Part shown: positions 15,746-25,629 of the stretch, in pieces
Numbering within the stretch: the stretch's first letter is position 1
Layout: each line of letters starts with the position of its first letter
From: Clostridiales bacterium
Lineage (GTDB): Bacteria; Bacillota; Clostridia; Lachnospirales; Lachnospiraceae
Length of the DNA: 42,489 bases
Direction of reading: 5' to 3'
Assembly (NCBI GenBank): GCA_023663185.1
Contig: JAMPHY010000001.1
Span: 1-42,489 of the forward strand
Program-made: the position numbers and the translations under genes
The notes under the pieces: generated by a model
Database searches by the model: none
What the model was told of the DNA's origin: nothing
What the model saw: only the letters and a program-made list of their open reading frames with translations

Positions 15746-16180
15746 ATGAAAATTTCGACAAAAGGAAGATATGCGCTGAGGTTAATGCTGGACTTGGCAA
15801 CATATAATACGGGTGGACCGGTAAGCTTAAAAGATGTGGCTAAAAGGCAGGAGATATCGGACAAGTATCTGGAACAGATTATTTCGGTTTTAAATAAAGC
15901 GGGTTACGTAAAGAGTGTAAGAGGCGCACAGGGCGGATATATGCTTAAAAAGCAGCCGTCTGAGTATACGGTCGGCATGATTTTGCGTCTCACGGAGGGA
16001 GACTTAACGCCCGTAAGCTGCGTCGGTGAAGAAAAAGAAGAATGCAGGCGGAGAGAGCAATGCGTCACGGTAAAAATTTGGCAGCAGATATATGATGCGG
16101 TCAGTAACGTAGTGGATAATATCACTCTTGCCGATATGCTGGAATGGCAGGCGGAGCAGACGGATTCGTATAGCATATAA
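15746..16180 (+). CDS. Rrf2-family regulator, IscR-like
   Basis: A 144-aa winged-helix regulator (KISTKGRYALRLMLDLA, then EISDKYLEQI and VRGAQGGYML). It has three cysteines, C92, C100 and C106, matching in number and place the Fe-S ligands of IscR (92, 98, 104), so it probably senses cluster supply. It is the first gene of a unit with cysteine desulfurase and NifU scaffold, the usual arrangement in clostridia. Whether it represses this operon is inferred from the family. CymR-type regulators lack this Cys set, which argues against that alternative. Confidence 0.88.
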   Translation: MKISTKGRYALRLMLDLATYNTGGPVSLKDVAKRQEISDKYLEQIISVLNKAGYVKSVRGAQGGYMLKKQPSEYTVGMILRLTEGDLTPVSCVGEEKEECRRREQCVTVKIWQQIYDAVSNVVDNITLADMLEWQAEQTDSYSI

Positions 16181-16211
16181 GATATATCGACGATGAAAGG
16201 CGGATTGTGAG

Positions 16212-17396
16212 ATGGACAAATTAATATATATGGATAATGCGGCTACGACACAGATGTATGAGGAAGCGGTTGACGCCATGACACCGTATTTTAGAGAATA
16301 CTATGGAAATCCTTCGTCTATTTATACGTTTGCAGGCAAGGCGAAAAAGGCTATTGAAGAAGCAAGGGCGGCGCTGGCAGCGGGCATGGGAGCGAGTTCA
16401 GAAGAGATTTATTTTACCGGCGGTGGCAGCGAGTCGGACAACTGGGCGCTAAAGGCGGCTGCCGAAGCATATGCAGAGAAAGGAAAACACATTATTACAA
16501 GCAAAATAGAGCATCATGCGATTCTCCATACAGCAGAATATCTGGAGAAAAAAGGCTATCGGATAACTTATCTTGATGTAGATGAAAATGGACTCATTAA
16601 TCCCGAAGAGCTAAAGGCGGCAATACGCCCCGATACAATTTTGATTTCCATTATGGCGGCTAATAATGAAATTGGCACGATAGAACCGCTTGAGAAAATA
16701 GGCGAAATAGCTAAAGAGAGCGGTATTCTTTTCCACACTGATGCAGTTCAGGCGTTCGGGCATATTCCAATCGACGTGGATAAAATGAATATTGATATGT
16801 TAAGTGCAAGCGCGCATAAATTGGGCGGACCGAAAGGCATCGGTTTGCTTTATATTCGTAAGGGCGTCAAAGTCCGTTCATTTATCCACGGCGGCGCACA
16901 GGAGAGACAAAGAAGGGCGGGAACGCATAATGTTCCGGGAATCGTCGGCTTTAGCAAAGCGGCTTTGCTTGCGTGTGGAGATATGGATAAGCGCAGCAGA
17001 TACGAGTCAGAGTTAAGGGACTATATGATTGAGCGCGTATTAAATGAAATACCTTATTCGCGGCTTAATGGGGACAGAACCAAGAGGCTTCCGAATAACG
17101 CAAGTTTTTGTTTCCGCTTTATTGAAGGAGAATCTCTACTTATTCTTTTAGACCAGAATGGTATCTGTGCTTCCAGCGGTTCAGCGTGTACGTCGGGAGC
17201 CTTAGAACCTTCGCATGTACTGTTAGCAATCGGGCTGCCGCATGAAATCGCACATGGTTCGATAAGGCTAACCATATCGGAGAGTACGACTCGTGAAGAT
17301 GTTGACTATACGGTAGATAAAATTAAGGAAATAGTTGAAAGATTGAGAAATATGTCCCCATTATATGAAGATTTTATCAGGAAACAGAATAAATGA
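16212..17396 (+). CDS. nifS: Cysteine desulfurase (IscS/NifS type)
   Basis: PLP enzyme that takes sulfur from cysteine for Fe-S cluster building. The 394-aa product has the PLP lysine K203 (SAHKLGGPKGIG), the PLP-site TDAVQAFGHI and the catalytic loop cysteine C326 (SSGSACTSG) of class I desulfurases. It is 31 nt downstream of the Rrf2 regulator and 71 nt upstream of the scaffold gene. The binding site is weak (AAAGGCGG about 10 nt upstream). It could also feed tRNA thiolation; the operon favours cluster assembly. Confidence 0.93.
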   Translation: MDKLIYMDNAATTQMYEEAVDAMTPYFREYYGNPSSIYTFAGKAKKAIEEARAALAAGMGASSEEIYFTGGGSESDNWALKAAAEAYAEKGKHIITSKIEHHAILHTAEYLEKKGYRITYLDVDENGLINPEELKAAIRPDTILISIMAANNEIGTIEPLEKIGEIAKESGILFHTDAVQAFGHIPIDVDKMNIDMLSASAHKLGGPKGIGLLYIRKGVKVRSFIHGGAQERQRRAGTHNVPGIVGFSKAALLACGDMDKRSRYESELRDYMIERVLNEIPYSRLNGDRTKRLPNNASFCFRFIEGESLLILLDQNGICASSGSACTSGALEPSHVLLAIGLPHEIAHGSIRLTISESTTREDVDYTVDKIKEIVERLRNMSPLYEDFIRKQNK

Positions 17397-17467
17397 CACA
17401 TGTTATTAATACACAAACATTACTGATGTTTTGGACATATAAATTTAGGAAGGAGTATAGATATAAA

Positions 17468-17911
17468 ATGTATAGCGAAAAAGTAATGGACCATTTCAAT
17501 AACCCTAGAAATGTGGGGGAAATAGATAATCCTAGCGGCGTAGGCACCGTGGGAAACGCAAAGTGTGGAGATATTATGCGTATATATCTTGATATAGACG
17601 ATGAAGGAATTATCAAAGAAGCTAAGTTTAAGACATTTGGCTGTGGAGCGGCGGTTGCGACAAGCAGTATGGCGACGGAGCTTGTAAAGGGAAAGACTGT
17701 GCAGGAAGCATTGCAGGTGACGAATAAAGCAGTTATGGAAGCTCTTGACGGGCTGCCGCCGGTCAAGGTGCACTGTTCCCTGCTTGCAGAAGAGGCTATT
17801 CATGCGGCATTGTGGGATTATGCTCAAAAGAATAATATAAAGATTGAAGGTTTGGAAAAGCCTGTCAATGATATTGAAGAAAAAGAAACGGATACTGATG
17901 AAGAATACTAA
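17468..17911 (+). CDS. nifU: Fe-S cluster scaffold, NifU N-terminal/IscU type
   Basis: A 147-aa scaffold on which Fe-S clusters are built from sulfur supplied by the upstream desulfurase. The three cluster cysteines are C33 (NAKCGD, with D35), C59 (FGCGAA) and C103 (VHCSLLAEEA). It contains only the IscU-like domain; the ferredoxin-like and C-terminal domains of classical NifU are absent, as is common in clostridia. ATG 17468 has GGAAGGAG 12 nt upstream; a longer frame from 17393 lacks conserved sequence. No hscA, hscB or fdx follow, so the operon is minimal. Confidence 0.93.
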   Translation: MYSEKVMDHFNNPRNVGEIDNPSGVGTVGNAKCGDIMRIYLDIDDEGIIKEAKFKTFGCGAAVATSSMATELVKGKTVQEALQVTNKAVMEALDGLPPVKVHCSLLAEEAIHAALWDYAQKNNIKIEGLEKPVNDIEEKETDTDEEY

Positions 17912-17963
17912 ATTCAATATTAATTGAAGGAATTAGGATATTCTGATGATGATATTTTGTACC

Positions 17964-18002
17964 ATTCCTGCATAAAGTATAACAATACTATTATGCAGGA
18001 AT
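17964..18002 (+). promoter_or_regulatory. Hairpin covering the amidase ribosome binding site
   Basis: ATTCCTGCATAA (17964-17975) pairs perfectly with TTATGCAGGAAT (17991-18002), and the stem continues inside with AGTAT/ATACT. The SD-like AGGA (17998-18001) for the gene at 18009 lies within the right arm. Confidence 0.6.
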
Positions 18003-18008
18003 GAGTAT

Positions 18009-18719
18009 ATGAAACAGAAAGAAAAGCTTAAAGTTATTGCCGCAGTTGCCGCAATCTTGCTTGCTATTACGGCGTTATATTCACTTTCAACTCCCCAAAC
18101 CACGCAGACGACGTCTGACAAATTTATAACTAAAAGAGAAAAACCGTGCGTAGTCATTGACGCAGGACACGGCGGTATAGATCCGGGTAAGGTCGGCATA
18201 AACGGCGCGCTTGAAAAAGACATTAATTTAGAAATTGCCAAGAAGCTGCAGCAATTTTTGGAGCAGGAAGACGTAGAGGTGGTTCTGACCAGAGAATTTG
18301 ACGCGGGGTTGTATGATGAAAATGCTTCCAATAAAAAAGTACAGGACATGAAGAGACGGGTGGAGCTGATAGAAACGACGAAGCCGGTTGTAACGGTTAG
18401 TATTCATCAAAACAGCTATCATGAAGAATATGTACATGGCGCGCAGACTTTTTATTATACGGGCAGTGAGCAGAGCAGGATTCTTGCTGAGAAAATACAA
18501 CAGGTGTTATTAAATGGTCTTGATAAAGACAATACCCGTGAAGCAAAAGCTAATGACAGTTATTATCTTTTGAAGAAAACTTCATCGCCTATTGTAATCG
18601 TGGAATGCGGTTTTCTCTCAAATAGGGACGAAGCTCAGAAATTGGACTCAGACTATTATCAGGAGAAGCTCGCATGGGCTATACATATGGGAATATTGCA
18701 ATATTTGAATGAACTTTAA
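18009..18719 (+). CDS. N-acetylmuramoyl-L-alanine amidase, CwlD-like
   Basis: Zinc amidase_3 enzyme that cuts between muramic acid and the stem peptide. The 236-aa product has an N-terminal membrane helix (about 7-24) and visible zinc and catalytic residues H54 (DAGHGG), E69, H133 (SIHQN) and E199 (VVECGFLSN). Size and anchored architecture match CwlD, which makes muramic-delta-lactam in spore cortex. That role is inference; a vegetative amidase cannot be excluded. The SD lies in a hairpin, suggesting controlled translation. Start 18009 is used because the ATG at 18001 runs into a stop within three codons. Confidence 0.85.
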   Translation: MKQKEKLKVIAAVAAILLAITALYSLSTPQTTQTTSDKFITKREKPCVVIDAGHGGIDPGKVGINGALEKDINLEIAKKLQQFLEQEDVEVVLTREFDAGLYDENASNKKVQDMKRRVELIETTKPVVTVSIHQNSYHEEYVHGAQTFYYTGSEQSRILAEKIQQVLLNGLDKDNTREAKANDSYYLLKKTSSPIVIVECGFLSNRDEAQKLDSDYYQEKLAWAIHMGILQYLNEL

Positions 18720-18726
18720 TACATGC

Positions 18727-18778
18727 GATAGCCAAAATTGAATAGAAGATAGCCAAGACTAAAATATTATGGTATAAT
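18727..18778 (+). promoter_or_regulatory. Predicted rpiB promoter with direct repeats
   Basis: TAGCCA (18750-18755), 17 nt, TATAAT (18773-18778). The 9-mer GATAGCCAA occurs at 18727-18735 and again at 18748-18756, 21 bp apart; the second copy overlaps the -35. Confidence 0.5.
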
Positions 18779-18814
18779 AACCACAAAATATGAACAGATG
18801 TTGGAGGAAAAGAT

Positions 18815-19252
18815 ATGATAGCAATCGGCAGCGACCACGGCGGTTACGATTTAAAAAAGGCGGTAATAGATTATTTTAACGAGCGGGGAATAGAATATAA
18901 AGATTATGGCTGCATGGATAAAAGCTCCTGCGACTATCCGATTTATGGGAAGGCTGTAGCCGAAGCTGTGGCTGACGGTACTTGCGAGAAGGGCATAGTT
19001 ATATGTACGACCGGAATAGGAATCTCTATGGTGGCGAATAAAATACCGGGCATACGCTGCGCGTTATGCTCCGACACGGTATCAGCCAAACTCACAAGGC
19101 TTCATAACGATGCGAATGTATTGGCTATGGGCGGCGGAATCATAGGAAACAATCTGGCGCTTAGTATTGTGGATACATTCCTGAATACAGAGTTTTCTAA
19201 AGAAGAGAAGCACATAAGACGTGTGGCGATGGTGAATGATACATTAAAATAA
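18815..19252 (+). CDS. rpiB: Ribose-5-phosphate isomerase B
   Basis: Interconverts ribose-5-phosphate and ribulose-5-phosphate in the pentose phosphate pathway. The 145-aa product has the RpiB pattern: IGSDHGGYDLK at the start, the catalytic cysteine C64 (ICTTGIGISMVANK) and HNDANVLAMGGG. RpiB and allose-6-phosphate isomerase share this fold; nothing in the context points to allose. It has its own promoter and is followed at once by the SleB-like gene. Confidence 0.93.
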   Translation: MIAIGSDHGGYDLKKAVIDYFNERGIEYKDYGCMDKSSCDYPIYGKAVAEAVADGTCEKGIVICTTGIGISMVANKIPGIRCALCSDTVSAKLTRLHNDANVLAMGGGIIGNNLALSIVDTFLNTEFSKEEKHIRRVAMVNDTLK

Positions 19253-19266
19253 AAGTGGAGGAATTT

Positions 19267-20463
19267 ATGGATTTTAAACGAAAGGCAGCGGGGATTGTTC
19301 TCTTAGCGCTGCTTTGCGCAGCGTATACATGCGTCTACGCCTCAGAGTCAACAAAACAACAGTTGCAGCAAGCGGAGGAGCAGCGTAATCAGACGCAGTC
19401 CGAACTTAATCAGACGATGGAGAATCTGGAAGGACTTGAAGACCAGAGGGATTCTTTAAAGGGAACTTTGTCTAATCTGAATACGGAGTTGTCTCAGGTG
19501 AGCAATAACCTAAGCGATTTGGAGACTAAGATTTATGCGAAGGAAAACGAGATTAATGCGACTAATCTAAAAATCGAGCAGGCAAATAAGGATTTGGAAG
19601 CTGCAATAGCCGTAAAAGATGCGCAATATGAAAATATGAAAAATCTTGTCAAGTTTTTGTATGAAAACGGCGATATTCTGTATCTGGAAATGCTTTTTTC
19701 TGCCGGAAGTTTTTCAGATATGTTGAACCGTGGAGAATATATAGAGCAGTTGTCGGCATATGAGCAAAGAACGCTTCAAAGCTATATAGATACGCAGGAG
19801 ATGATTGAAGAAATAGCCAGCCAGCTTGAGTTGGATAAGGCTTCATTAGAGACAGATAAGAGTGAGCTTGACCAGTATAAAGTACAGGTGGTGGCAGAGC
19901 AGAGCAGGGTATCGGGACTGGTAAGTCAGGCAAGTAACTCGCTTGCCGTTACGTCCGACCAGATATCCGACGCTGAAGCTGCGGCGGAAGCATATGAACA
20001 GCAGCTTAAAGAACAGGATAAAAACATTACGGCGCTAAAGGCAAAACTGGAAGAGGAAATTCGTATGACACAGCTTGCAGCACAGTCAAGCTGGCGTGAT
20101 ATTTCAGAAGTAACCTTTGCCGAAGACGATAGATATCTTCTTGCCAATCTTATCTATTGTGAAGCCGGTGCAGAACCGTATGAAGGTAAAGTTGCAGTAG
20201 GCTCTGTCGTTATGAACAGGGTATTAAGCTCGGTCTATCCGAATACAATAGTGGGCGTTATTTATCAGAATAAGCAGTTTTCGCCTGTGGCAAGCGGAAG
20301 ACTGGCGTTGGCGCTTGCAGAAGGCAGAGCGACTCAGAGCTGTTATCAGGCGGCGGACGAGGTTATGTCAGGTACAACTAATGTTGGGACATGCCTGTAT
20401 TTCAGGACTCCGGTAAGCGGAGTGACGCCTAAATATACCATAGGCGGACATATTTTCTATTAA
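19267..20463 (+). CDS. Secreted coiled-coil protein with SleB-like cell wall hydrolase domain
   Basis: A 398-aa exported protein. A signal peptide (about 1-27, ending near VYAS) leads into long coiled coils (about 30-265) of the PcsB/CwlO type, rich in Gln, Asn and Glu. The C-terminal 115 residues form a Hydrolase_2 (SleB-type) domain starting DRYLLANLIYCEAGAEPYEGKVAVG, with the conserved Glu of CEA. Such domains cleave peptidoglycan glycan strands. ATG 19267 is chosen over GTG 19255 because GTGGAGG at 19255-19261 is the ribosome binding site. A role in division or germination is inference. Confidence 0.85.
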   Translation: MDFKRKAAGIVLLALLCAAYTCVYASESTKQQLQQAEEQRNQTQSELNQTMENLEGLEDQRDSLKGTLSNLNTELSQVSNNLSDLETKIYAKENEINATNLKIEQANKDLEAAIAVKDAQYENMKNLVKFLYENGDILYLEMLFSAGSFSDMLNRGEYIEQLSAYEQRTLQSYIDTQEMIEEIASQLELDKASLETDKSELDQYKVQVVAEQSRVSGLVSQASNSLAVTSDQISDAEAAAEAYEQQLKEQDKNITALKAKLEEEIRMTQLAAQSSWRDISEVTFAEDDRYLLANLIYCEAGAEPYEGKVAVGSVVMNRVLSSVYPNTIVGVIYQNKQFSPVASGRLALALAEGRATQSCYQAADEVMSGTTNVGTCLYFRTPVSGVTPKYTIGGHIFY

Positions 20464-20467
20464 ATAG

Positions 20468-20486
20468 CATGTGTTACGTGACATGC
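20468..20486. terminator. Small hairpin between convergent genes
   Basis: GCATGT (20468-20473) / ACATGC (20481-20486) lies in the short space between converging stop codons. Short stem and no clear T run, so termination is uncertain. Confidence 0.35.
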
Positions 20487-20962
20487 GTTATGGCTTGTTC
20501 AATCGGGGCTTGGAGCCTGCCGAAATCTCCGGCGTATATGCTCCTAAGCAGATTGTTCAGTTGCAGCAGGGCTTTTTTAAGAGTAGCTTCCGATATGAGC
20601 CTCTTCTCTAATGCCTCGGCAAGCTCGTCCAAATCAATTACTTTTACAAAGCCGTTCGGACTAACTTCTACGTCTGCGAGAAGGTCGGTGACGATATATG
20701 TATTTGTTTCCTGAGAGTATTCGTATTCCACAATATCACAGTACCAAAACATCAGGGAATCGTCCTGGCGAAGAAATTTACTGACTTTAAAACCTTCATT
20801 AAGATAATAACAGGAATAGCCGTGGTGAAGTTCGCGTTTGGGTTTTAGGGAGTTCCAACCGGTAACAATTATCTCCTTGTCTTGAAACAAAATTTTATCG
20901 TCTTTTAACAGGATACATTCTTCCGGGATAATTCTTTTACGATATAATATGGGTTCTGACAT
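20474..20962 (-). CDS. DUF402 domain protein
   Basis: A 162-aa cytoplasmic protein of the DUF402 (FomD/YgaC-like) family, whose studied members are nucleoside di- or triphosphate phosphatases. Family features seen include the paired aromatic and acidic stretch FWYCDIVEYEYSQETNTYIV followed by DLLADVEVSPNGFVKVIDLDEL. The ATG has AGGAGA 7 nt upstream. The gene is isolated and convergent with its left neighbour. The substrate is unknown. Protein ends in ITHVT, partly encoded by the inter-gene hairpin. Confidence 0.8.
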   Translation of the reverse strand: MSEPILYRKRIIPEECILLKDDKILFQDKEIIVTGWNSLKPKRELHHGYSCYYLNEGFKVSKFLRQDDSLMFWYCDIVEYEYSQETNTYIVTDLLADVEVSPNGFVKVIDLDELAEALEKRLISEATLKKALLQLNNLLRSIYAGDFGRLQAPIEQAITHVT

Positions 20963-21065
20963 GTTTTCTCCTGACTTTTACATTATTATATATAAGACGT
21001 TACACCGCATTATTTAAAAAGTCAACGATAAGTTGTTTTTTATGACATGTTTGGTGGAAATTTAC

Positions 21066-21094
21066 TGGACAATTAGACAAAAAATGGATATAAT
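21066..21094 (+). promoter_or_regulatory. Promoter of the ATP synthase operon
   Basis: TGGACA (21066-21071), 17 nt, TATAAT (21089-21094); 42 nt before the first gene. No other convincing promoter is seen in the operon. Confidence 0.7.
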
Positions 21095-21135
21095 TCTATT
21101 TATGGATATAAAAAAACCTTTGTAAAGGGAAAAAA

Positions 21136-21423
21136 GTGAAATATAATAAAAATGTCTATAATGCCTTGATGATGGTAAGCCAGTTTGGTATTAATATGCT
21201 TGTTCCGATTTTTCTTTGTTCTGTTATAGGTATTTTCATAGATGAAAAATGCGGAACCGATATCTGGGTGATTATTTTATTTTTTGTCGGAGCGGCTGCC
21301 GGATTTAAGAATGTAATGAGATTTGCCAAGAAAATATATGAAGTCCCAGCCGAAACGCGCAGGCGTAAGGACAGAGGACGGAAAGATGAACGCGATGGAG
21401 AAGAGCCGGAAGATAAAAATTGA
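21136..21423 (+). CDS. atpZ: AtpZ/AtpI-family ATP synthase accessory protein
   Basis: A 95-aa protein with two membrane helices (about 8-35 and 40-62) and a very charged C-terminal tail. The pattern SQFGINMLVPIFLCSVIGIFID and VGAAAGFKNVMRF is typical of AtpZ, a helper of F-type ATPase assembly that also works with AtpI in ion transport. It starts with GTG 21136, preceded by AAAGGGA 5 nt away. It is the first gene of the operon and its 3' end overlaps the next gene by 38 nt. Confidence 0.8.
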   Translation: MKYNKNVYNALMMVSQFGINMLVPIFLCSVIGIFIDEKCGTDIWVIILFFVGAAAGFKNVMRFAKKIYEVPAETRRRKDRGRKDERDGEEPEDKN

Positions 21424-21799
21424 TACAACACTCTTTGACTTGTGTCTGGGTATTTTTTTTTATGGGCTGGTGTTCCAGATGATTATGCTGATATTTTCGC
21501 GCAGCGCCGAATACAGCATAGGATTGTGGATTGGCGTTATATTGGGGATATTTGGCGCCATACATATGTGGTGGTCGCTTAACAGAGGTCTTGATATGCC
21601 GGAGAAAGATGCCGTCAGGACAATAGGAGGACAGAGCATTGTAAGGTTTGCGGCGCTTTTTGCAGTAATGGCAGTACTTTACCAAAGTGGATTTGCTAAT
21701 CCGATTTTTACATTTTGTGGTTATATGGGAATGAAAGTGTCTGCATATATGCAGCCTTTTACACATAAAATCAGTTCCAAAGTATTTGGAATGCAATAA
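21386..21799 (+). CDS. atpI: ATP synthase subunit I (AtpI)
   Basis: A small membrane protein of 137 aa with four hydrophobic segments, in the position of AtpI between atpZ and atpB. AtpI helps assemble the c-ring. Sequence conservation is low in this family, so the call rests mainly on context and topology. The start is ATG 21386 or ATG 21395; both lie within the atpZ reading frame, suggesting translational coupling. The longer frame from TTG 21323 has no binding site. Confidence 0.7.
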   Translation: MNAMEKSRKIKIDTTLFDLCLGIFFYGLVFQMIMLIFSRSAEYSIGLWIGVILGIFGAIHMWWSLNRGLDMPEKDAVRTIGGQSIVRFAALFAVMAVLYQSGFANPIFTFCGYMGMKVSAYMQPFTHKISSKVFGMQ

Positions 21800-21823
21800 T
21801 TTAAGTACAAAGGGGGTGAGATT

Positions 21824-22546
21824 ATGGGGCAAGGAATTCTATTGTCTGCCGACGCTGATATAGACTTTATGATACATGGAGTGTTTTCTTATCAGCTTTT
21901 TGGGCAGACTGTCTGGATTACGACGACTCATGTCTGCGTACTGATTGTCATGCTGGTGATTATCGGATTTTGCATTGCAGCAAATAAAGTAATCAAACAT
22001 GCCTCTGAGGTTCCGGGAACTTTTCAGAACATCGTAGAGATGGTTGTGGAAATGTTGGACAATATGGTTAGCGGTGTCATGGGTAAATTTTCGCCCCAGT
22101 TCCGGAATTATATTGGAACGATATTTATCTTTATTCTTCTAAGCAATTTTTCCGGATTGTTTGGACTGCGGCCGCCTACGGCTGATTATGGAGTCACTTT
22201 CCCGCTCGGTATCATGACTTTCACACTGATACTTTTCAATAAGTTAAGATACCAGAAGGTAAAGGGCTTTATTGCCGGTTTGTGTGATCCGTGGCCTTTT
22301 TGGGCGCCCATCAATATCATTGGCGACGTTGCCGTGCCGATTTCGATTTCGCTGCGTTTATTTGCCAATGTTTTGTCCGGAACGGTTATGATGGCGTTGG
22401 TTTACGGTCTGCTATCCAAGATTGCGATTATATGGCCGGCGGCGCTTCATGTTTATTTCGACTTGTTCTCAGGCGCAATTCAGACATATGTATTCTGTAT
22501 GTTGACTATGACATACATTACAGACGCCTGTACGACAGACGGTTAA
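21824..22546 (+). CDS. atpB: ATP synthase F0 subunit a
   Basis: Membrane subunit a forms the ion half-channels against the c-ring. The 240-aa product has five to six helices and the essential arginine R178 in SLRLFANVLSG, preceded by NIIGDVAVPISI. The unusually good SD AAAGGGGGTGAG lies 8 nt upstream. Given the sodium signature of the c-subunit, this channel probably conducts Na+, which cannot be judged from subunit a alone. Confidence 0.94.
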   Translation: MGQGILLSADADIDFMIHGVFSYQLFGQTVWITTTHVCVLIVMLVIIGFCIAANKVIKHASEVPGTFQNIVEMVVEMLDNMVSGVMGKFSPQFRNYIGTIFIFILLSNFSGLFGLRPPTADYGVTFPLGIMTFTLILFNKLRYQKVKGFIAGLCDPWPFWAPINIIGDVAVPISISLRLFANVLSGTVMMALVYGLLSKIAIIWPAALHVYFDLFSGAIQTYVFCMLTMTYITDACTTDG

Positions 22547-22608
22547 GCGGCGGATAATTGAATATCATAAGGGCTGCTTTACATTATTAAGTTATTAAAA
22601 TGCTTTAA

Positions 22609-22893
<285 letters not shown>

Positions 22894-22931
22894 GAGCCTC
22901 TGGCAAAAATAAGTGAAAGGAGGCTTAAAGC

Positions 22932-23495
22932 TTGAATGCGATAGTTAGAATGAATCTTGTATTGGCATCGGCTGAAATGGAGCCAAGACTTTTCAACTTA
23001 GACTTTCAGTTGCTTCATGATGCAGGATTGTCCATTATTGCGGTAATTGCATTGTTCTTTATTGCATCGCACTTTTTATTCAATCCTGTCAGGAATATGC
23101 TTCAAGCAAGACAGGATAAGATTAAGGGCGAACTCGATAACGCTGCAAAGGACATGGCGGATGCAAGAGAGTTGAAGGCTGAGTATGAAGCCAAGTTGAA
23201 AGATATTGATAAAGAAGCGGAGAACATCTTAAGCGAAGCAAGGAAGAGAGCATTAGCGAATGAGAACAAGATTGTTGCCGAGGCAAAAGAAGAAGCCGCA
23301 AGAATTGTTGAAAGAGCTAATGTGGAAGCCGAACTGGAGAAGAAGAAAGCGGCTGACGAAGTTAAGCGAGAGATGGTGGTATTGGCATCTTTGATGGCAG
23401 GAAAGGTCGTAAATGCGGCAATTGATACGACTGTTCAGGATAGTCTGATTGATGAAACGCTGAGCGAAATGGGTGAAAGTACATGGCTAAGCTAA
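22932..23495 (+). CDS. atpF: ATP synthase F0 subunit b
   Basis: Peripheral stalk subunit of 187 aa. It has one membrane helix (about 33-52, ASHFLFNPVRNML at its end) and a long charged helix that dimerises and reaches F1. It uses a TTG start at 22932, with AAAGGAGG 9 nt upstream; the next in-frame ATG (22950) would lie 27 nt from that site. The 3' end overlaps atpH by 13 nt. Confidence 0.92.
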   Translation: MNAIVRMNLVLASAEMEPRLFNLDFQLLHDAGLSIIAVIALFFIASHFLFNPVRNMLQARQDKIKGELDNAAKDMADARELKAEYEAKLKDIDKEAENILSEARKRALANENKIVAEAKEEAARIVERANVEAELEKKKAADEVKREMVVLASLMAGKVVNAAIDTTVQDSLIDETLSEMGESTWLS

Positions 23496-24028
23496 TTTCA
23501 AAGACATATGGAGATGCGTTGTTTGAACTAGCAGTAGAAGAAAACAAAGTTGACGAGCTGTATGAAGAGATACAACAGCTACGGGATATCCTTAAGAAAA
23601 ATGATGAATTTGGCAGACTTATGGAACATCCAAAGATTATCAAAGAAGAGAAGCTTAAGGTGCTTGACAATGTTTTTAAGGGAAAACTTTCCGACGAACT
23701 GTTAGGTTTTATGACAATTATAATTTCCAAAGATCGTTATCAGGAAATAGACGATATTCTGGAATACTTCATTATGGAAGTGAAGAAGTATAAAGGAATA
23801 GGCGTCGCTACTGTTACTACGGCAGTTCCGCTCCGGGACGAACAGCGCGCAAAGATTGAGCGCAGACTTCTTGATACAACAAAATATAAGTCTATGGAGA
23901 TGCATTATAAACAGGATGCTGCACTGATTGGCGGTATGGTAGTACGTATCGGCGACAGGGTTGTGGACAGCAGCATAAAAACAAAATTAAATGAAATGCA
24001 GAGAGATTTATTAAAAGTTCAGATTTAA
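23483..24028 (+). CDS. atpH: ATP synthase F1 subunit delta
   Basis: Links the peripheral stalk to the top of F1. The 181-aa product begins MAKLISKTYGDALFELAVEE, has the helical N-terminal domain, and ends with the family motif GGMVVRIGDRVVDSSIKTKL. Its start lies inside the last codons of atpF, consistent with coupled translation. Length is normal. Confidence 0.94.
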   Translation: MAKLISKTYGDALFELAVEENKVDELYEEIQQLRDILKKNDEFGRLMEHPKIIKEEKLKVLDNVFKGKLSDELLGFMTIIISKDRYQEIDDILEYFIMEVKKYKGIGVATVTTAVPLRDEQRAKIERRLLDTTKYKSMEMHYKQDAALIGGMVVRIGDRVVDSSIKTKLNEMQRDLLKVQI

Positions 24029-24056
24029 ACTAATTTTAAAAGAAAGGTGCGTATGA

Positions 24057-25562
<1,506 letters not shown>

Positions 25563-25575
25563 ACAGGATATAAGA

Positions 25576-25609
25576 AGCTAAACAACGTTTAGCTAAACAA
25601 AGCTTAGCT
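25576..25609 (+). promoter_or_regulatory. Overlapping hairpins between atpA and atpG
   Basis: AGCTAAAC (25576-25583) pairs with GTTTAGCT (25587-25594). The second arm also begins AGCTAA (25591-25596), which can instead pair with TTAGCT (25604-25609). The two hairpins share bases and exclude each other. They end 11 nt before the atpG SD. Confidence 0.55.
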
Positions 25610-25629
25610 AGAAAGTAGAAGGTGATGCT

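Noticed and set aside
21323-21385. Longer atpI starting at TTG 21323
   Set aside because: The extension is deep inside atpZ, has no SD and reads as an out-of-frame copy of atpZ coding sequence.
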